Below are positions 1 to 8,338 of a DNA stretch of 59,878 bases, one piece after another; positions within the stretch are counted from its first letter, which is position 1; every line of letters starts with the position of its first letter. Origin of the DNA: Candidatus Nitrospira nitrificans (GTDB lineage Bacteria; Nitrospirota; Nitrospiria; Nitrospirales; Nitrospiraceae); NCBI RefSeq assembly GCF_001458775.1, contig NZ_CZPZ01000015.1, positions 1-59,878 of the forward strand, in the 5' to 3' direction. A program made the translations under genes and the position numbers. The notes below the pieces were generated by a model, which was not told the DNA's origin, did not search any database, and saw nothing but the letters and a program-made list of their open reading frames with translations.

Positions 1-3000
1 TTGATGCGGAAGGGGTGGAAACAATGGGCCGACGACGGATCCCCGGAGTTAACCCCCGAAGCCAAGCGCAAATATAAGTTTGACAGTCGTTTTTTAGACG
101 ATATGCTTCGCGTTTCCTGGGATACGGCCTTTACCTATGCCGCCAAGGCCATGATTGTGATTGCCACGCGGTATAGTGGCGAGGCCGGCGCGCGACGCCT
201 TCGCGAGCAGGGTTATGCGCCGGAGATGATTGAAATGATGAAGGGCGCTGGAGTGCGCTGCTTCAAGCACCGGGCAGGCATGCCCATTCTCGGGTTCATC
301 GGCAAACACTCCAACACCCGTTTCAACAACAGCGTCCTGCCGTTGCTGGATACATGGATACGCAAGGTCGGGCCGGACCAAGCGCAAGGCGGTCGGTATT
401 GGAACAATTACACCTGGCATGGGGACCAAGATCCCTCACAGCCGTTTTGGAACGGCACGCAAAACTGCGACGTTGACTTGAGCGATATGCGCTTCACGAA
501 GTTCAACACGAGCTGGGGCAAGAATTTCGTCGAGAACAAGATGCCGGAAGCGCACTGGAAGCTCGAATCGATCGAGCGCGGCGCGCGCATCGCGGTGATC
601 ACTCCGGAGTACAATCCGACGGCCCAGCGAGCCGACTACTGGATTCCCCTTCGCCCGCAATCGGACGGGGCGTTGTTCCTCGGGGCCTGCAAAATCATTC
701 TCGATGAGAACATGCAGGACATCGACTATCTCAAGCAGTTCACGGATATGCCCCTGTTGGTCCGCACGGATACTCTCCAGTATCTGGACCCACGGGATGT
801 GATCCAGGATTATAAATTCCCTGATTTCTCACACAGTTATTCCGGCCGGATCCAAGCGTTGAAGCCGGAATACATCGAACGGCTAGGCGGTTTCATGGTG
901 TGGGACATGGCCAAGAAGCAGGCCGTCCCGCTTCATCGTGAGCAGGTCGGCTGGCATTTCGATAAGAGCGGGATTGAGCCGGCCTTGACGGGTACCTATC
1001 GAGTCAAGCTGCTGAACGGACGCGAAATCGACGCGCTGCCCATCTACCAGCTGTACCTGATCCACCTCCAAGACTACGATCTCGATACCACGCATCAGAT
1101 CACCCGCTCTCCCAAGGATCTCCTGGTCCGCTGGGCGCGCGACTCGGGCACCATTAAACCAGCCGCGATCCACAACGGCGAAGGAGTCTGTCACTATTTC
1201 CATATGACGGCGAACGGGCGGGCGGCTGCCCTTGTCCTGACCTTGACCGGCAATATCGGCAAGTTCGGCTCCGGTTGCCATACCTGGTCCGGCAATTACA
1301 AGGTGGGAATTTGGAATGCGACGCCCTGGTCTGGCGTCGGTGGCGGCGTACACTTATCGGAAGATCCCTGGCACATCAATTTGGACGCCAATGCCCATGG
1401 GAAAGAAATCAAGTACAGGAACTACTATTACGGCGAAGAGCCTGCGTACTGGAATCACGGGGATACCGCGTTGATTGTCAATACGCCGAAGTATGGACGC
1501 AAGGTCTTCACCGGCAAGACCCACATGCCGACGCCGAGCAAGTTCCGTTGGGTCGTCAACGTCAACCTGTTGAACAACGCCAAGCACCATTACGATATGG
1601 TGCGGAACGTCGACCCCAACATCGAATGTCTCATCACCCAGGACATCGAAATGACGTCCGACGTCAACCACGCCGACATCGCCTTTGCCGTGAACTCCTG
1701 GATGGAATTCACCTATCCGGAAATGACGGCCACCGTGTCGAATCCGTGGGTGCAGATTTGGAAGGGTGGGATCAGGCCGCTGTACGACACGCGGAACGAT
1801 GCAGATACGTTTGCGGGGGTGGCGGCAAAACTCGCCGAGATCACGGGCGAGAAACGAATGAGAGACGTCTTCCACTTTGTCTATGAGAATCGCGTGGACG
1901 TGTATGCACAACGCCTCCTTGACGCATCCAGCACGTTTTACGGCTACAGTGCCGATGTGCTCTTGAAGTCGGAAAAGGGCTGGATGGTGATGGTCAGGAC
2001 CTATCCGCGACATCCACTCTGGGAGGAGACCAACGAGTCGAAGCCGATGTGGACCAGATCAGGGCGCATCGAGAGCTATCGTATCGAACCGGAAGCCATC
2101 GAGTACGGCGAAAACTTTATCTCCCATCGGGAAGGTCCGGAGGCGACGCCCTACTTGCCGAACGCGATCTTCACGACGAACCCCTACGTTCGGCCGGACG
2201 ACTATGGCATTCCGATTGCGGCCCAACATCACGACGACAAAATGATTAGGAACATCAAGCTTGCGTGGCAGGAAATCAAACGCCACAGCAATCCCTTGTG
2301 GGAGAAGGGGTACCAGTTCTACTGCGTGACCCCGAAAACGCGCCATCGCGTGCACAGTCAGTGGTCGGTGAACGACTGGGTGCAGATTTACGAGTCCAAC
2401 TTCGGCGATCCGTACCGGATGGACAAGCGAACGCCGGGGGTCGGCGAACATCAGGTGCATATCAATCCTCAAGCGGCCAAAGATCGTGGGATCAACGACG
2501 GGGACTATGTCTACATCGACGGGAATCCGGTGGACCGGCCTTACCGCGGGTGGAAACCCAGCGATCCCTACTACAAGGTCGCGCGGTTGATGATTCGCGC
2601 GAAGTACAATCCGGCCTATCCGTACCACGTCACGATGGCCAAGCATGCGCCCTATGTGTCGACCGCGAAGTCCGTCAAGGGCCATGAAACCCGGCCGGAT
2701 GGGCGCGCGATCGCGATCGACACCGGGTATCAGTCGAACTTCCGGTATGGCGCGCAGCAGTCCTTTACGCGCAGCTGGCTGATGCCGATGCATCAAACCG
2801 ACTCGCTCCCCGGTAAATCTGCAAACGGGCTGAAGTTTAAGTGGGGGTTTGAAATCGATCACCACGCGGTCAATACGGTGCCGAAGGAATGTCTCATCCG
2901 GATCACCAAGGCGGAAGACGGCGGCATCGGGGCCCGTGGGCCGTGGGAACCGGTCCGGACGGGGTTCACGCCGGGGCAAGAAAACGAGTTCATGATCAAG

Positions 3001-3036
3001 TGGCTCAAGGGCGAACATATCAAGATTAAAGTCTGA
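1..3036 (+). CDS. nxrA: Nitrite oxidoreductase alpha subunit NxrA (5' end outside window)
   Basis: Catalytic molybdopterin subunit of nitrite oxidoreductase, which oxidises nitrite to nitrate and feeds electrons to the respiratory chain. Only about 1011 codons are visible. The frame is open from base 1, and I infer that a hundred or more N-terminal residues are missing, including any signal peptide and the N-terminal Fe-S motif. The visible part reads as a DMSO-reductase type II family protein rich in Trp, Tyr and His, with a C-terminal molybdopterin-dinucleotide-binding region. The TTG/ATG at bases 1-6 is probably internal rather than the true start. nxrB follows after 106 nt, the usual alpha-beta order. 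Family assignment is confident; the exact N terminus cannot be judged here. Confidence 0.95.
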   Translation: MMRKGWKQWADDGSPELTPEAKRKYKFDSRFLDDMLRVSWDTAFTYAAKAMIVIATRYSGEAGARRLREQGYAPEMIEMMKGAGVRCFKHRAGMPILGFIGKHSNTRFNNSVLPLLDTWIRKVGPDQAQGGRYWNNYTWHGDQDPSQPFWNGTQNCDVDLSDMRFTKFNTSWGKNFVENKMPEAHWKLESIERGARIAVITPEYNPTAQRADYWIPLRPQSDGALFLGACKIILDENMQDIDYLKQFTDMPLLVRTDTLQYLDPRDVIQDYKFPDFSHSYSGRIQALKPEYIERLGGFMVWDMAKKQAVPLHREQVGWHFDKSGIEPALTGTYRVKLLNGREIDALPIYQLYLIHLQDYDLDTTHQITRSPKDLLVRWARDSGTIKPAAIHNGEGVCHYFHMTANGRAAALVLTLTGNIGKFGSGCHTWSGNYKVGIWNATPWSGVGGGVHLSEDPWHINLDANAHGKEIKYRNYYYGEEPAYWNHGDTALIVNTPKYGRKVFTGKTHMPTPSKFRWVVNVNLLNNAKHHYDMVRNVDPNIECLITQDIEMTSDVNHADIAFAVNSWMEFTYPEMTATVSNPWVQIWKGGIRPLYDTRNDADTFAGVAAKLAEITGEKRMRDVFHFVYENRVDVYAQRLLDASSTFYGYSADVLLKSEKGWMVMVRTYPRHPLWEETNESKPMWTRSGRIESYRIEPEAIEYGENFISHREGPEATPYLPNAIFTTNPYVRPDDYGIPIAAQHHDDKMIRNIKLAWQEIKRHSNPLWEKGYQFYCVTPKTRHRVHSQWSVNDWVQIYESNFGDPYRMDKRTPGVGEHQVHINPQAAKDRGINDGDYVYIDGNPVDRPYRGWKPSDPYYKVARLMIRAKYNPAYPYHVTMAKHAPYVSTAKSVKGHETRPDGRAIAIDTGYQSNFRYGAQQSFTRSWLMPMHQTDSLPGKSANGLKFKWGFEIDHHAVNTVPKECLIRITKAEDGGIGARGPWEPVRTGFTPGQENEFMIKWLKGEHIKIKV

Positions 3037-3043
3037 GGAAGAC

Positions 3044-3097
3044 GTGAACCGTGAGGCGTGAACCGTGAAGCGCAGGAGTGGGTCTCCAACGGTTCAC
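3044..3097. repeat. Tandem and inverted repeat between nxrA and nxrB
   Basis: Two tandem 14-nt units (3044-3057 and 3058-3071) start with GTGAACCGTGA and differ at one base. An inverted copy of the core, ACGGTTCAC, lies at 3089-3097 and can pair with 3058-3066. An RNA stem could form in the 106-nt spacer of the nxrAB transcript. It may be a dispersed intergenic repeat or may set alpha/beta subunit stoichiometry; both are inference. Confidence 0.7.
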
Positions 3098-3142
3098 GAT
3101 TCACGCGTAACGAATAACGGTTGCGACTGAAAGGAGCACACG

Positions 3143-4432
3143 ATGCCGGAAGTCTATAATTGGCAGCTGGGCCGCAAGATGTTGTATCCCTACGAGGAAC
3201 GGCATCCGAAGTGGCAGTTTGCCTTTGTCTTCAACATCAATCGCTGTTTAGCCTGTCAGACCTGCAGCATGGCGGATAAGTCGACCTGGCTCTTTTCCAA
3301 AGGGCAGGAATACATGTGGTGGAACAACGTGGAAACCAAGCCCTATGGCGGGTATCCCCAGTTCTACGACGTCAAGATCACGCAGTTGATCGAGCAGGTG
3401 AATCCGGGGGGGCAAGTCTGGAACGTTCGGGTGGGGCGGAAACACCATGCGCCCTACGGCGTCTTTGAAGGGATGACCATTTTTGATGCCGGGGCCAAAG
3501 TGGGCCAGGCCGCCATCGGCTACATTCCGACGGACCAGGAGTGGCGGTTCGTCAACATCTACGAAGACACGGCCACCTCGATGCGAGCGTTGGTCGAAGG
3601 CATCGACAAGACCGGCTTCTCGCGGGATGAGCCGTGGAAAATGACCGGGAGCAGCTTGCCGGAGCACGAGACCTTCTTCTTCTATCTCCAGCGGATTTGC
3701 AATCACTGCACCTATCCGGGGTGCTTGGCGGCCTGCCCCCGCAAGGCCATTTACAAGCGGCCGGAGGACGGCATCGTCCTCATCGATCAGAACCGGTGCC
3801 GGGGCTACAAGAAGTGCGTCGAGCAGTGTCCCTATAAGAAGCCGATGTATCGCGGGACGACGCGGGTGAGCGAGAAGTGTATCGCCTGTTATCCCCGGAT
3901 CGAGGGCAAGGATCCGCTGACCGGCGGCGAGCCGATGGAGACGCGCTGTATGGCCGCCTGTGTCGGCAAGATTCGCATGCAGAGCTTGATGCGGATCGGC
4001 GAGGACGGCTTGTGGGCGGAAGATCGGTGGCATCCGCTGTACTACGCCATTCGGGTAGAGCAAGTCGCCTTGCCGCTGTACCCGCAATGGGGCACCGAGC
4101 CCAATGGCTTCTACATCCCCCCCCGGCATTCCCCGCGGGGCTATGCCCGGCAGATGTTCGGGCCCGGCGTGGACAATGCCATTGAGAAATACTTGGTCCC
4201 CAGTCGCGAACTGTTGGCCGTGCTGCAGCTCTGGCGGGCCAGTCAGCAGATTGTGTTCCGCTACGATGTCATCCCGGGGCCCAAAGTCTTTGAAACGCAG
4301 ATCCACGGGAAGCGGTTCGAAATGTACAACGACACCGTCTTGGGCTTCAATAAGTCGGGCAAGGAAGTGGCCCGGATTCAGGTCGAAGAGCCGATCTACA
4401 TCCGGCCGGCTGAACGGGTCACCTGGTTATAA
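3143..4432 (+). CDS. nxrB: Nitrite oxidoreductase beta subunit NxrB
   Basis: Electron-transfer subunit carrying Fe-S clusters from the NxrA molybdenum site. The 429-aa length fits Nitrospira NxrB. Cysteine groups are visible: CLACQTC (C35, C38, C41), C186/C189/C194/C198, C219/C225/C229, C246/C249 and C269/C273. This matches the four-cluster ferredoxin fold of NarH/NxrB. In the CRGYKKC group a Tyr sits where NarH-type proteins with a [3Fe-4S] cluster have a non-Cys residue, so one 3Fe cluster is likely. The start is an ATG behind AAAGGAG (from 3130). Cotranscription with nxrA is likely, and a strong terminator follows directly. Confidence 0.96.
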   Translation: MPEVYNWQLGRKMLYPYEERHPKWQFAFVFNINRCLACQTCSMADKSTWLFSKGQEYMWWNNVETKPYGGYPQFYDVKITQLIEQVNPGGQVWNVRVGRKHHAPYGVFEGMTIFDAGAKVGQAAIGYIPTDQEWRFVNIYEDTATSMRALVEGIDKTGFSRDEPWKMTGSSLPEHETFFFYLQRICNHCTYPGCLAACPRKAIYKRPEDGIVLIDQNRCRGYKKCVEQCPYKKPMYRGTTRVSEKCIACYPRIEGKDPLTGGEPMETRCMAACVGKIRMQSLMRIGEDGLWAEDRWHPLYYAIRVEQVALPLYPQWGTEPNGFYIPPRHSPRGYARQMFGPGVDNAIEKYLVPSRELLAVLQLWRASQQIVFRYDVIPGPKVFETQIHGKRFEMYNDTVLGFNKSGKEVARIQVEEPIYIRPAERVTWL

Positions 4433-4455
4433 TCTAACGCAGGTCTTGTGTATAA

Positions 4456-4499
4456 ATGGGGGCGGGGTCCCTTCGAAGAGGCTCCGCCCCCATGTTTTT
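4456..4499 (+). terminator. Rho-independent terminator after nxrB
   Basis: A perfect 10-bp GC-rich stem (4456-4465 with 4484-4493) surrounds an 18-nt loop and is followed by TTTTT at 4495-4499. It starts 23 nt past the nxrB stop codon, so it closes the nxrAB transcript. Confidence 0.88.
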
Positions 4500-4714
4500 C
4501 AGGAGCCTAAATTCTTAGTGGTCGGATCACACGCTTTCGGATCACATTTTTGAAGAGCTACGTATAGCGATATTTCCCCAAAAACGAATACCCTCAAGTC
4601 AAACTCGTCGCCAATTCCCAGCCTTTCAATATACCTACGGATCTTAAATCAGCTAGAGCCAACTATCCCTCTGTATCGGTCTTCTGGCTCAGCAGTACTG
4701 CTTCTTCTGTGCGC

Positions 4715-4743
4715 TTGACGAGACAGGCCATGTCCAGTACAGT
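4715..4743 (+). promoter_or_regulatory. Sigma-70-like promoter for the 109-aa gene
   Basis: TTGACG at 4715-4720 and TACAGT at 4738-4743 are separated by 17 nt. The predicted transcription start near 4750 lies about 38 nt before the GTG at 4788. This supports independent expression of the small gene after the nxrB terminator. Confidence 0.5.
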
Positions 4744-4772
4744 TTTCCCATGGTGTCCTTGCTATTGTATTA

Positions 4773-4784
4773 GGGAGTACTCCC
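4773..4784. promoter_or_regulatory. 12-bp perfect palindrome over the ribosome-binding site
   Basis: GGGAGTACTCCC is a perfect palindrome that contains the purine-rich ribosome-binding site (GGGAG) of the gene starting at 4788. It lies just downstream of the predicted transcription start. It could be an operator; chance is not excluded. Confidence 0.35.
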
Positions 4785-4787
4785 GGC

Positions 4788-5117
4788 GTGACATCACATC
4801 AGCAGCAAGCAGTTCCATTTGCTGCCCAAGCCATTCCATTTGATGAGTTTCTCGCCTCAGGTAAACTCCCAGATGGCTATCTGAATAGTGAATATGTCGC
4901 TCAACAATTCGTCGAGCGCCTTGTCCATTATATTCTCAGCGTTCCATCTGGCAGTTATTCCATGGCTCAGTTGAGCCAACTTTTGGAGCAGCTCGATCCA
5001 CGCACACAGGTTTTTTTCTTCAAACGGCTCAAGGAAACCAGCCCGGATTGCTTAAAGGATTTTGCGTCTCTCTACTATGGTTTCATGAACGAGTTTCATT
5101 CGCTCCTATTCACATAA
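4788..5117 (+). CDS. Small hypothetical protein downstream of nxrB
   Basis: A 109-aa protein with a GTG start behind AGGGAG. I recognise no family. There is no signal peptide or membrane segment. The N terminus is Gln/Ala-rich, and a helical segment follows with regularly spaced Leu and Phe (about residues 35-105), suggesting a small all-alpha fold. It has its own promoter candidate and lies 81 nt before a second small orphan gene. Reality is supported by the promoter, the ribosome-binding site and protein-like composition. Function is unknown; proximity to nxrAB is the only context. Confidence 0.65.
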   Translation: MTSHQQQAVPFAAQAIPFDEFLASGKLPDGYLNSEYVAQQFVERLVHYILSVPSGSYSMAQLSQLLEQLDPRTQVFFFKRLKETSPDCLKDFASLYYGFMNEFHSLLFT

Positions 5118-5141
5118 AAAGACCACGACAAAAAATACTCC

Positions 5142-5169
5142 TTGTCGGCACTCCAAACTGATGTATAAT
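5142..5169 (+). promoter_or_regulatory. Sigma-70 promoter for the 122-aa gene
   Basis: TTGTCG at 5142-5147, a 16-nt spacer and a consensus TATAAT at 5164-5169. The predicted start near 5176 gives a leader of about 22 nt containing a strong AAAGGAGAAGGAG site before the ATG at 5199. It is the best-matching promoter seen in the window. Confidence 0.75.
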
Positions 5170-5198
5170 TACGTCTCATTCAAAGGAGAAGGAGTATT

Positions 5199-5567
5199 AT
5201 GAATCCATCGTTACAAAGGGCCGTCACCAGTTTTTACAATTTGATTTACGAAGCACAGACCTTTGCCACCGCGATGGCAAGGATCGATACCGCTGAGCAG
5301 GAGCATTACGCCGGACGTATTGAAGGCCTCAATTGGGTTCTCGACCGCTGTCAGGAACTAGAGGACATGGACACGAACCTGACGCCTTCTTCTCTCCAGC
5401 GCATCCTTGGGGAAGTCAAATCCGATTTGGAACATGAACTTTCCGTTCAGCGAAGAGAAAAGGGACGACGGGCTGATGGGAGGGAGGAAGCCCTCAATTT
5501 CGTTGCAGATTATCTATCAAGCCTCATTACAGCCACTGAGATCGAGTCCGCCAAAACCACCGTCTGA
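5199..5567 (+). CDS. Small hypothetical helical protein
   Basis: A 122-aa protein of unknown family. It is predicted soluble and mostly alpha-helical, with a highly charged middle (Glu/Arg/Lys, about residues 75-95) and no signal peptide. The start is certain: an ATG seven nt after a long purine-rich ribosome-binding site, behind a near-consensus promoter. These signals suggest a well-expressed monocistronic gene, closed by a hairpin at 5588-5630. It is not obviously homologous to the 109-aa neighbour. I do not assign a function. Confidence 0.75.
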   Translation: MNPSLQRAVTSFYNLIYEAQTFATAMARIDTAEQEHYAGRIEGLNWVLDRCQELEDMDTNLTPSSLQRILGEVKSDLEHELSVQRREKGRRADGREEALNFVADYLSSLITATEIESAKTTV

Positions 5568-5587
5568 CCCAGATCCTTTCATATAAA

Positions 5588-5630
5588 CGGGGCGGCTGTC
5601 TCTCTTTGGCTCAGAAGAGGCACGGCCCCG
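5588..5630 (+). terminator. Terminator-like hairpin after the 122-aa gene
   Basis: CGGGGC (5588-5593) pairs with GCCCCG (5625-5630), and an imperfect inner stem extends it. It starts 20 nt after the stop. The U-tract is poor, so termination efficiency is uncertain. Confidence 0.5.
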
Positions 5631-5875
5631 CCTTCTCCAGTCAATCCCAGGGAAAACGGAATCGATCACCAGCCACCAGCTTAGGGTATCGTGCCCGGAC
5701 AGGGCAAGCGCACTTCTTAAAGCGACCTTGACCCCATAATGCCTTCTCAAGGTGTGACGACAGTTGGATCAACCTTCGGCCATACCAATTGCTATGTGGA
5801 CGCATCATTGGTCTGACTCATGCTAAAACTGATTAAGTCTTGACCAAGACTTCCACTTCTCACTAAGATAAATTC

Positions 5876-6163
5876 ATGTTTCCACCCACGCGCAGACCAG
5901 GCAAGCAATGGATTCCTGGGGTTGCCGGACCTCCCCAAAGACGGCAACGCCCTTCCACAAACGCTCCACAAGACCAATTCGGCTCACTCAATGCTTCTCT
6001 CCTGTTCTGTCCGCGATGCCGTGCGGCCACTCCGACAAGAGAGCGACTTCTCCTGGTGCTGCCAACGGGAAATCTGTATGAGTATCTCTGCATCCATTGT
6101 GGAACCTCGACGGGATCGAAGACGGACCATCCAGCGAACCCCCCTCAGATTGTCGCCCCCTAG
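5876..6163 (+). CDS. Possible small zinc-ribbon protein (low confidence)
   Basis: The only gene-like item in 5631-6430. The 95-aa frame has CPRC at about residues 45-48 and CIHC at about 72-75, the CxxC-(n)-CxxC pattern of a treble-clef or zinc ribbon. The first 40 residues look non-coding (Pro/Arg-rich), and there is no ribosome-binding site before the ATG at 5876. A TTGACC (5840-5845) plus TAAGAT (5864-5869) pair with an 18-nt spacer would start transcription almost at that ATG. Either a leaderless gene or a decayed fragment. The rest of this 0.8-kb interval shows nothing I can support. Confidence 0.3.
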   Translation: MFPPTRRPGKQWIPGVAGPPQRRQRPSTNAPQDQFGSLNASLLFCPRCRAATPTRERLLLVLPTGNLYEYLCIHCGTSTGSKTDHPANPPQIVAP

Positions 6164-6430
6164 CCTCTTCACACCTTCTCCAGTCACGGCCGTAGCATCC
6201 GAGACGCTTGCGAATCACTCTTCTTGCATAAGCAACTGAGTTCTTGATCAGAGGTCAATCACAACCCATGAATTCTGACTGAGAAAAGCCGTATCGTCCA
6301 AAAAGGCGAGACCCAACGACGGTCATATCACAGGGCATCATGAAAGAGAGCCTAAGCTTTGCGGCTTTGCTAGGACAATCGCCGGTCCGTCACAGAAATG
6401 CATGACCAAAAAGGTACGGGAACAGCTGGA

Positions 6431-6697
6431 TCAATGAAGTTGCTCGAGCGGAATGCCTTCTTCAATCAGCATCACTGGAATATGGTCACGGATGGGGTAG
6501 AGGATCGCCCGATCGGCGCGAATCAAACCACCGTCGAGCTCGCCGGACACTGGACGTTTTCCCACATTCTTCAATTCGCCTCGGGCCACCGCGGCATTGA
6601 GTTTCTGGATGAGAGACTCTTCCGCCAGACTCACCGTCTGTTTCGTCTCAGGGCAACAAAGGATTGCCAAGAGCTCTTTATCAATACTCATGACCAT
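6431..6697 (-). CDS. Trm112/YcaR (UPF0434) family small protein
   Basis: An 88-aa protein of the Trm112p-like family (UPF0434, E. coli YcaR). These are small zinc-ribbon or ribbon-like proteins that in eukaryotes and archaea activate methyltransferases; their bacterial role is unclear. The N-terminal motif LLAILCCPETKQ and the later LYPIRDHIPVML are diagnostic. The second Cys pair of the classical zinc site is absent, as in many bacterial members. I chose the ATG at 6697, four nt behind GGGAG, giving MVMSIDKEL; the ATG two codons later is equally possible. It stands alone, opposite in strand to its neighbours. Confidence 0.85.
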   Translation of the reverse strand: MVMSIDKELLAILCCPETKQTVSLAEESLIQKLNAAVARGELKNVGKRPVSGELDGGLIRADRAILYPIRDHIPVMLIEEGIPLEQLH

Positions 6698-6824
6698 CGA
6701 TCTCCCGATGTGTAACAACCGGTAGAATAATCGATAGGCATCTCAAGCGCAAGCCGTCAGAACGCACTCCTCATCCTCTATCAGATCTGCTAGACTGAAC
6801 AGGCATCCTCAAGGGTGTGTCGCT

Positions 6825-7433
6825 ATGATCAAAGCCTTCTCGAAAACATGCATGGCGGGCCTCATTATTCTGGTCCCGGCCTGGACTACGTTCTTAATTC
6901 TCACGACGCTCTTTACGACGCTTGACAGCTTGATCGGTCGATACATGTTGGATCCCCTCCCTGGACTCGGCCTGTTCCTCTTGGTGCTTCTGCTCATTCT
7001 AGCCGGCATCATCGGTGAACATATGGTCGGTCGAGACTGGTTGGCCAAGCTCGAGCACAGGATTGAGCAGATCCCACTCATCCAGAGCATCTATCTCACG
7101 TTGAAAGGCATGACGGATGTCCTGAATTTTCGCTCGCGCTTCGGGCGCAGCAAGGTCGTTGCCTTTCCGTTTCCGCGCGACGGCTGTTGGGCATTGGGAT
7201 TTGTGATGGGGACGGCGCCTCCATCCGTTCAAGTCGAGCCTTCCCACACCCTGTTCATGGTCTTCGTTCCCACCGCGATTCACCCCTTTACCGGTTTCCT
7301 GGCCTTTATCCCGGAACATGCGCTGCGGTCGATCAATCTTCCTGTCGAAGATGCGATGAAAATGGAGTTTTCAGCCGGATTCTATCGTCCCCCAAACGGT
7401 TGGCTCGACGCCTCGCCCTCACGTTCCACATGA
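6825..7433 (+). CDS. DUF502 family inner-membrane protein
   Basis: A 202-aa DUF502 protein. Two transmembrane helices are visible at about residues 8-29 and 48-66, followed by a conserved domain with the family signature around residues 86-100 (IPLIQSIYLTLKG). DUF502 members are widespread, and their function is not established. The ATG start is preceded by a weak purine stretch. The gene ends three nt before the GNAT gene, so the two are probably cotranscribed. Confidence 0.88.
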   Translation: MIKAFSKTCMAGLIILVPAWTTFLILTTLFTTLDSLIGRYMLDPLPGLGLFLLVLLLILAGIIGEHMVGRDWLAKLEHRIEQIPLIQSIYLTLKGMTDVLNFRSRFGRSKVVAFPFPRDGCWALGFVMGTAPPSVQVEPSHTLFMVFVPTAIHPFTGFLAFIPEHALRSINLPVEDAMKMEFSAGFYRPPNGWLDASPSRST

Positions 7434-7436
7434 TCT

Positions 7437-7937
7437 ATGACGCTTGAGAGCATCCACATCAGACCAGCGACCAAGGATGACGCGGAGACCATCATCGGAT
7501 TCAATAGAGCCATGGCACTCGAAACCGAGAATCGCCGGCTCCACCTACCAACACTGCGTCAGGGCATTCTCGCATTCTTAGAAAGTCCCGGGTATGGATC
7601 GTATGTCGTGGCGGAACTTCCAGAAGACACAAGATGCAAGCTGGTCGGTCAGCTTATGCTGACCTATGAATGGAGCGACTGGCGGAACGGGGTCTTTTGG
7701 TGGATCCAGAGTGTCTACGTCGAACCGGATCGGCGAGGCAGAGGGGTGTTTCGGGCCATGTACACGCATGTCCTGGCCAAGGCGAAAGCCGATCCAGGGG
7801 TCTGCGGGATTAGGTTGTATGTGGAACGGGAGAATCGCAGGGCTCAAACCGTGTACCAGCGTGTGGGACTCACTCCGTCCGTATACACGGTATTCGAGCA
7901 AGATTTCGTCCTGGGGCATGGGGCCGCCCAGAAATAG
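7437..7937 (+). CDS. GNAT family N-acetyltransferase
   Basis: A 166-aa single-domain GNAT acetyltransferase. Motif A, the acetyl-CoA pyrophosphate loop, is seen as VYVEPDRRGRGVFRAMY near residues 96-112. Motif B-like RLYVERENRRAQTVYQRVGL follows. The substrate cannot be read from the sequence. The start ATG lies three nt after the stop of the DUF502 gene, and the lipoprotein gene begins 13 nt after the stop, suggesting an operon of four genes up to 8764. Confidence 0.88.
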   Translation: MTLESIHIRPATKDDAETIIGFNRAMALETENRRLHLPTLRQGILAFLESPGYGSYVVAELPEDTRCKLVGQLMLTYEWSDWRNGVFWWIQSVYVEPDRRGRGVFRAMYTHVLAKAKADPGVCGIRLYVERENRRAQTVYQRVGLTPSVYTVFEQDFVLGHGAAQK

Positions 7938-7950
7938 ACAAGGAGTTCAC

Positions 7951-8337
7951 ATGAAAGTCGGTCGCTGTTTGCATGGCTTCGTTATCGCCGCGTTGTTGCT
8001 TCAAGGATGTGCCTTCAGTCGAGGGACGCTCGGCGATGACGTCAAAACCGAGATCGTCGCGACTATTCAGAAAGGTACGACGACGAAAACGGAAGTGGTC
8101 AACCTGCTGGGCGCGCCGGATCGGTTGCTGCAACTCAACGGACGGGACGTTTTCCACTATTATCGCTACGATGCAAAGGCGGGAAGCCTACTCCTGATCC
8201 TCCTCAATTTCACGCGCCTTTCAGTCAAGAGCGATGACGTATTTATCATCATGAATCGTGACGGGATCGTTGAAGACGTCATTTCATCGAAACGCACCGA
8301 TAGTTTGGGTTTTCGATTTTGGCCATTCGGGGAGTGA
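7951..8337 (+). CDS. BamE/SmpA-like outer-membrane lipoprotein, copy 1
   Basis: A 128-aa predicted lipoprotein. The signal peptide ends in the lipobox LLLQGC (Cys at about residue 20). The mature part begins with a helix carrying KTEVVNLLGAPDRLL, the helix-loop pattern of the SmpA/OmlA (BamE) fold, followed by beta-strands with HYYRYDAK. BamE-like domains occur in outer-membrane assembly and in unrelated small lipoproteins, so the precise role is open. The ATG start is preceded by AAGGAG. A related lipoprotein gene follows after one base. Confidence 0.8.
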   Translation: MKVGRCLHGFVIAALLLQGCAFSRGTLGDDVKTEIVATIQKGTTTKTEVVNLLGAPDRLLQLNGRDVFHYYRYDAKAGSLLLILLNFTRLSVKSDDVFIIMNRDGIVEDVISSKRTDSLGFRFWPFGE

Positions 8338-8338
8338 C

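Noticed and set aside
1275-1886. 203-codon plus-strand frame inside nxrA
   Set aside because: Out-of-frame shadow of nxrA; its composition (Arg/Gln-rich) is typical of shifted high-GC reading.
2059-3018. Long minus-strand frame of 319 codons opposite nxrA
   Set aside because: Antisense shadow of a high-GC gene; no ribosome-binding site and no family motif.
3143-4432. Reading nxrAB as nitrate reductase narGH
   Set aside because: narGH is related, but the NxrB cysteine pattern, the 429-aa length and the chromosome context fit Nitrospira nitrite oxidoreductase better; no narJ or narI follows.
6398-6715. 105-codon plus-strand frame
   Set aside because: Antisense to the Trm112-like gene, whose motifs are clear.
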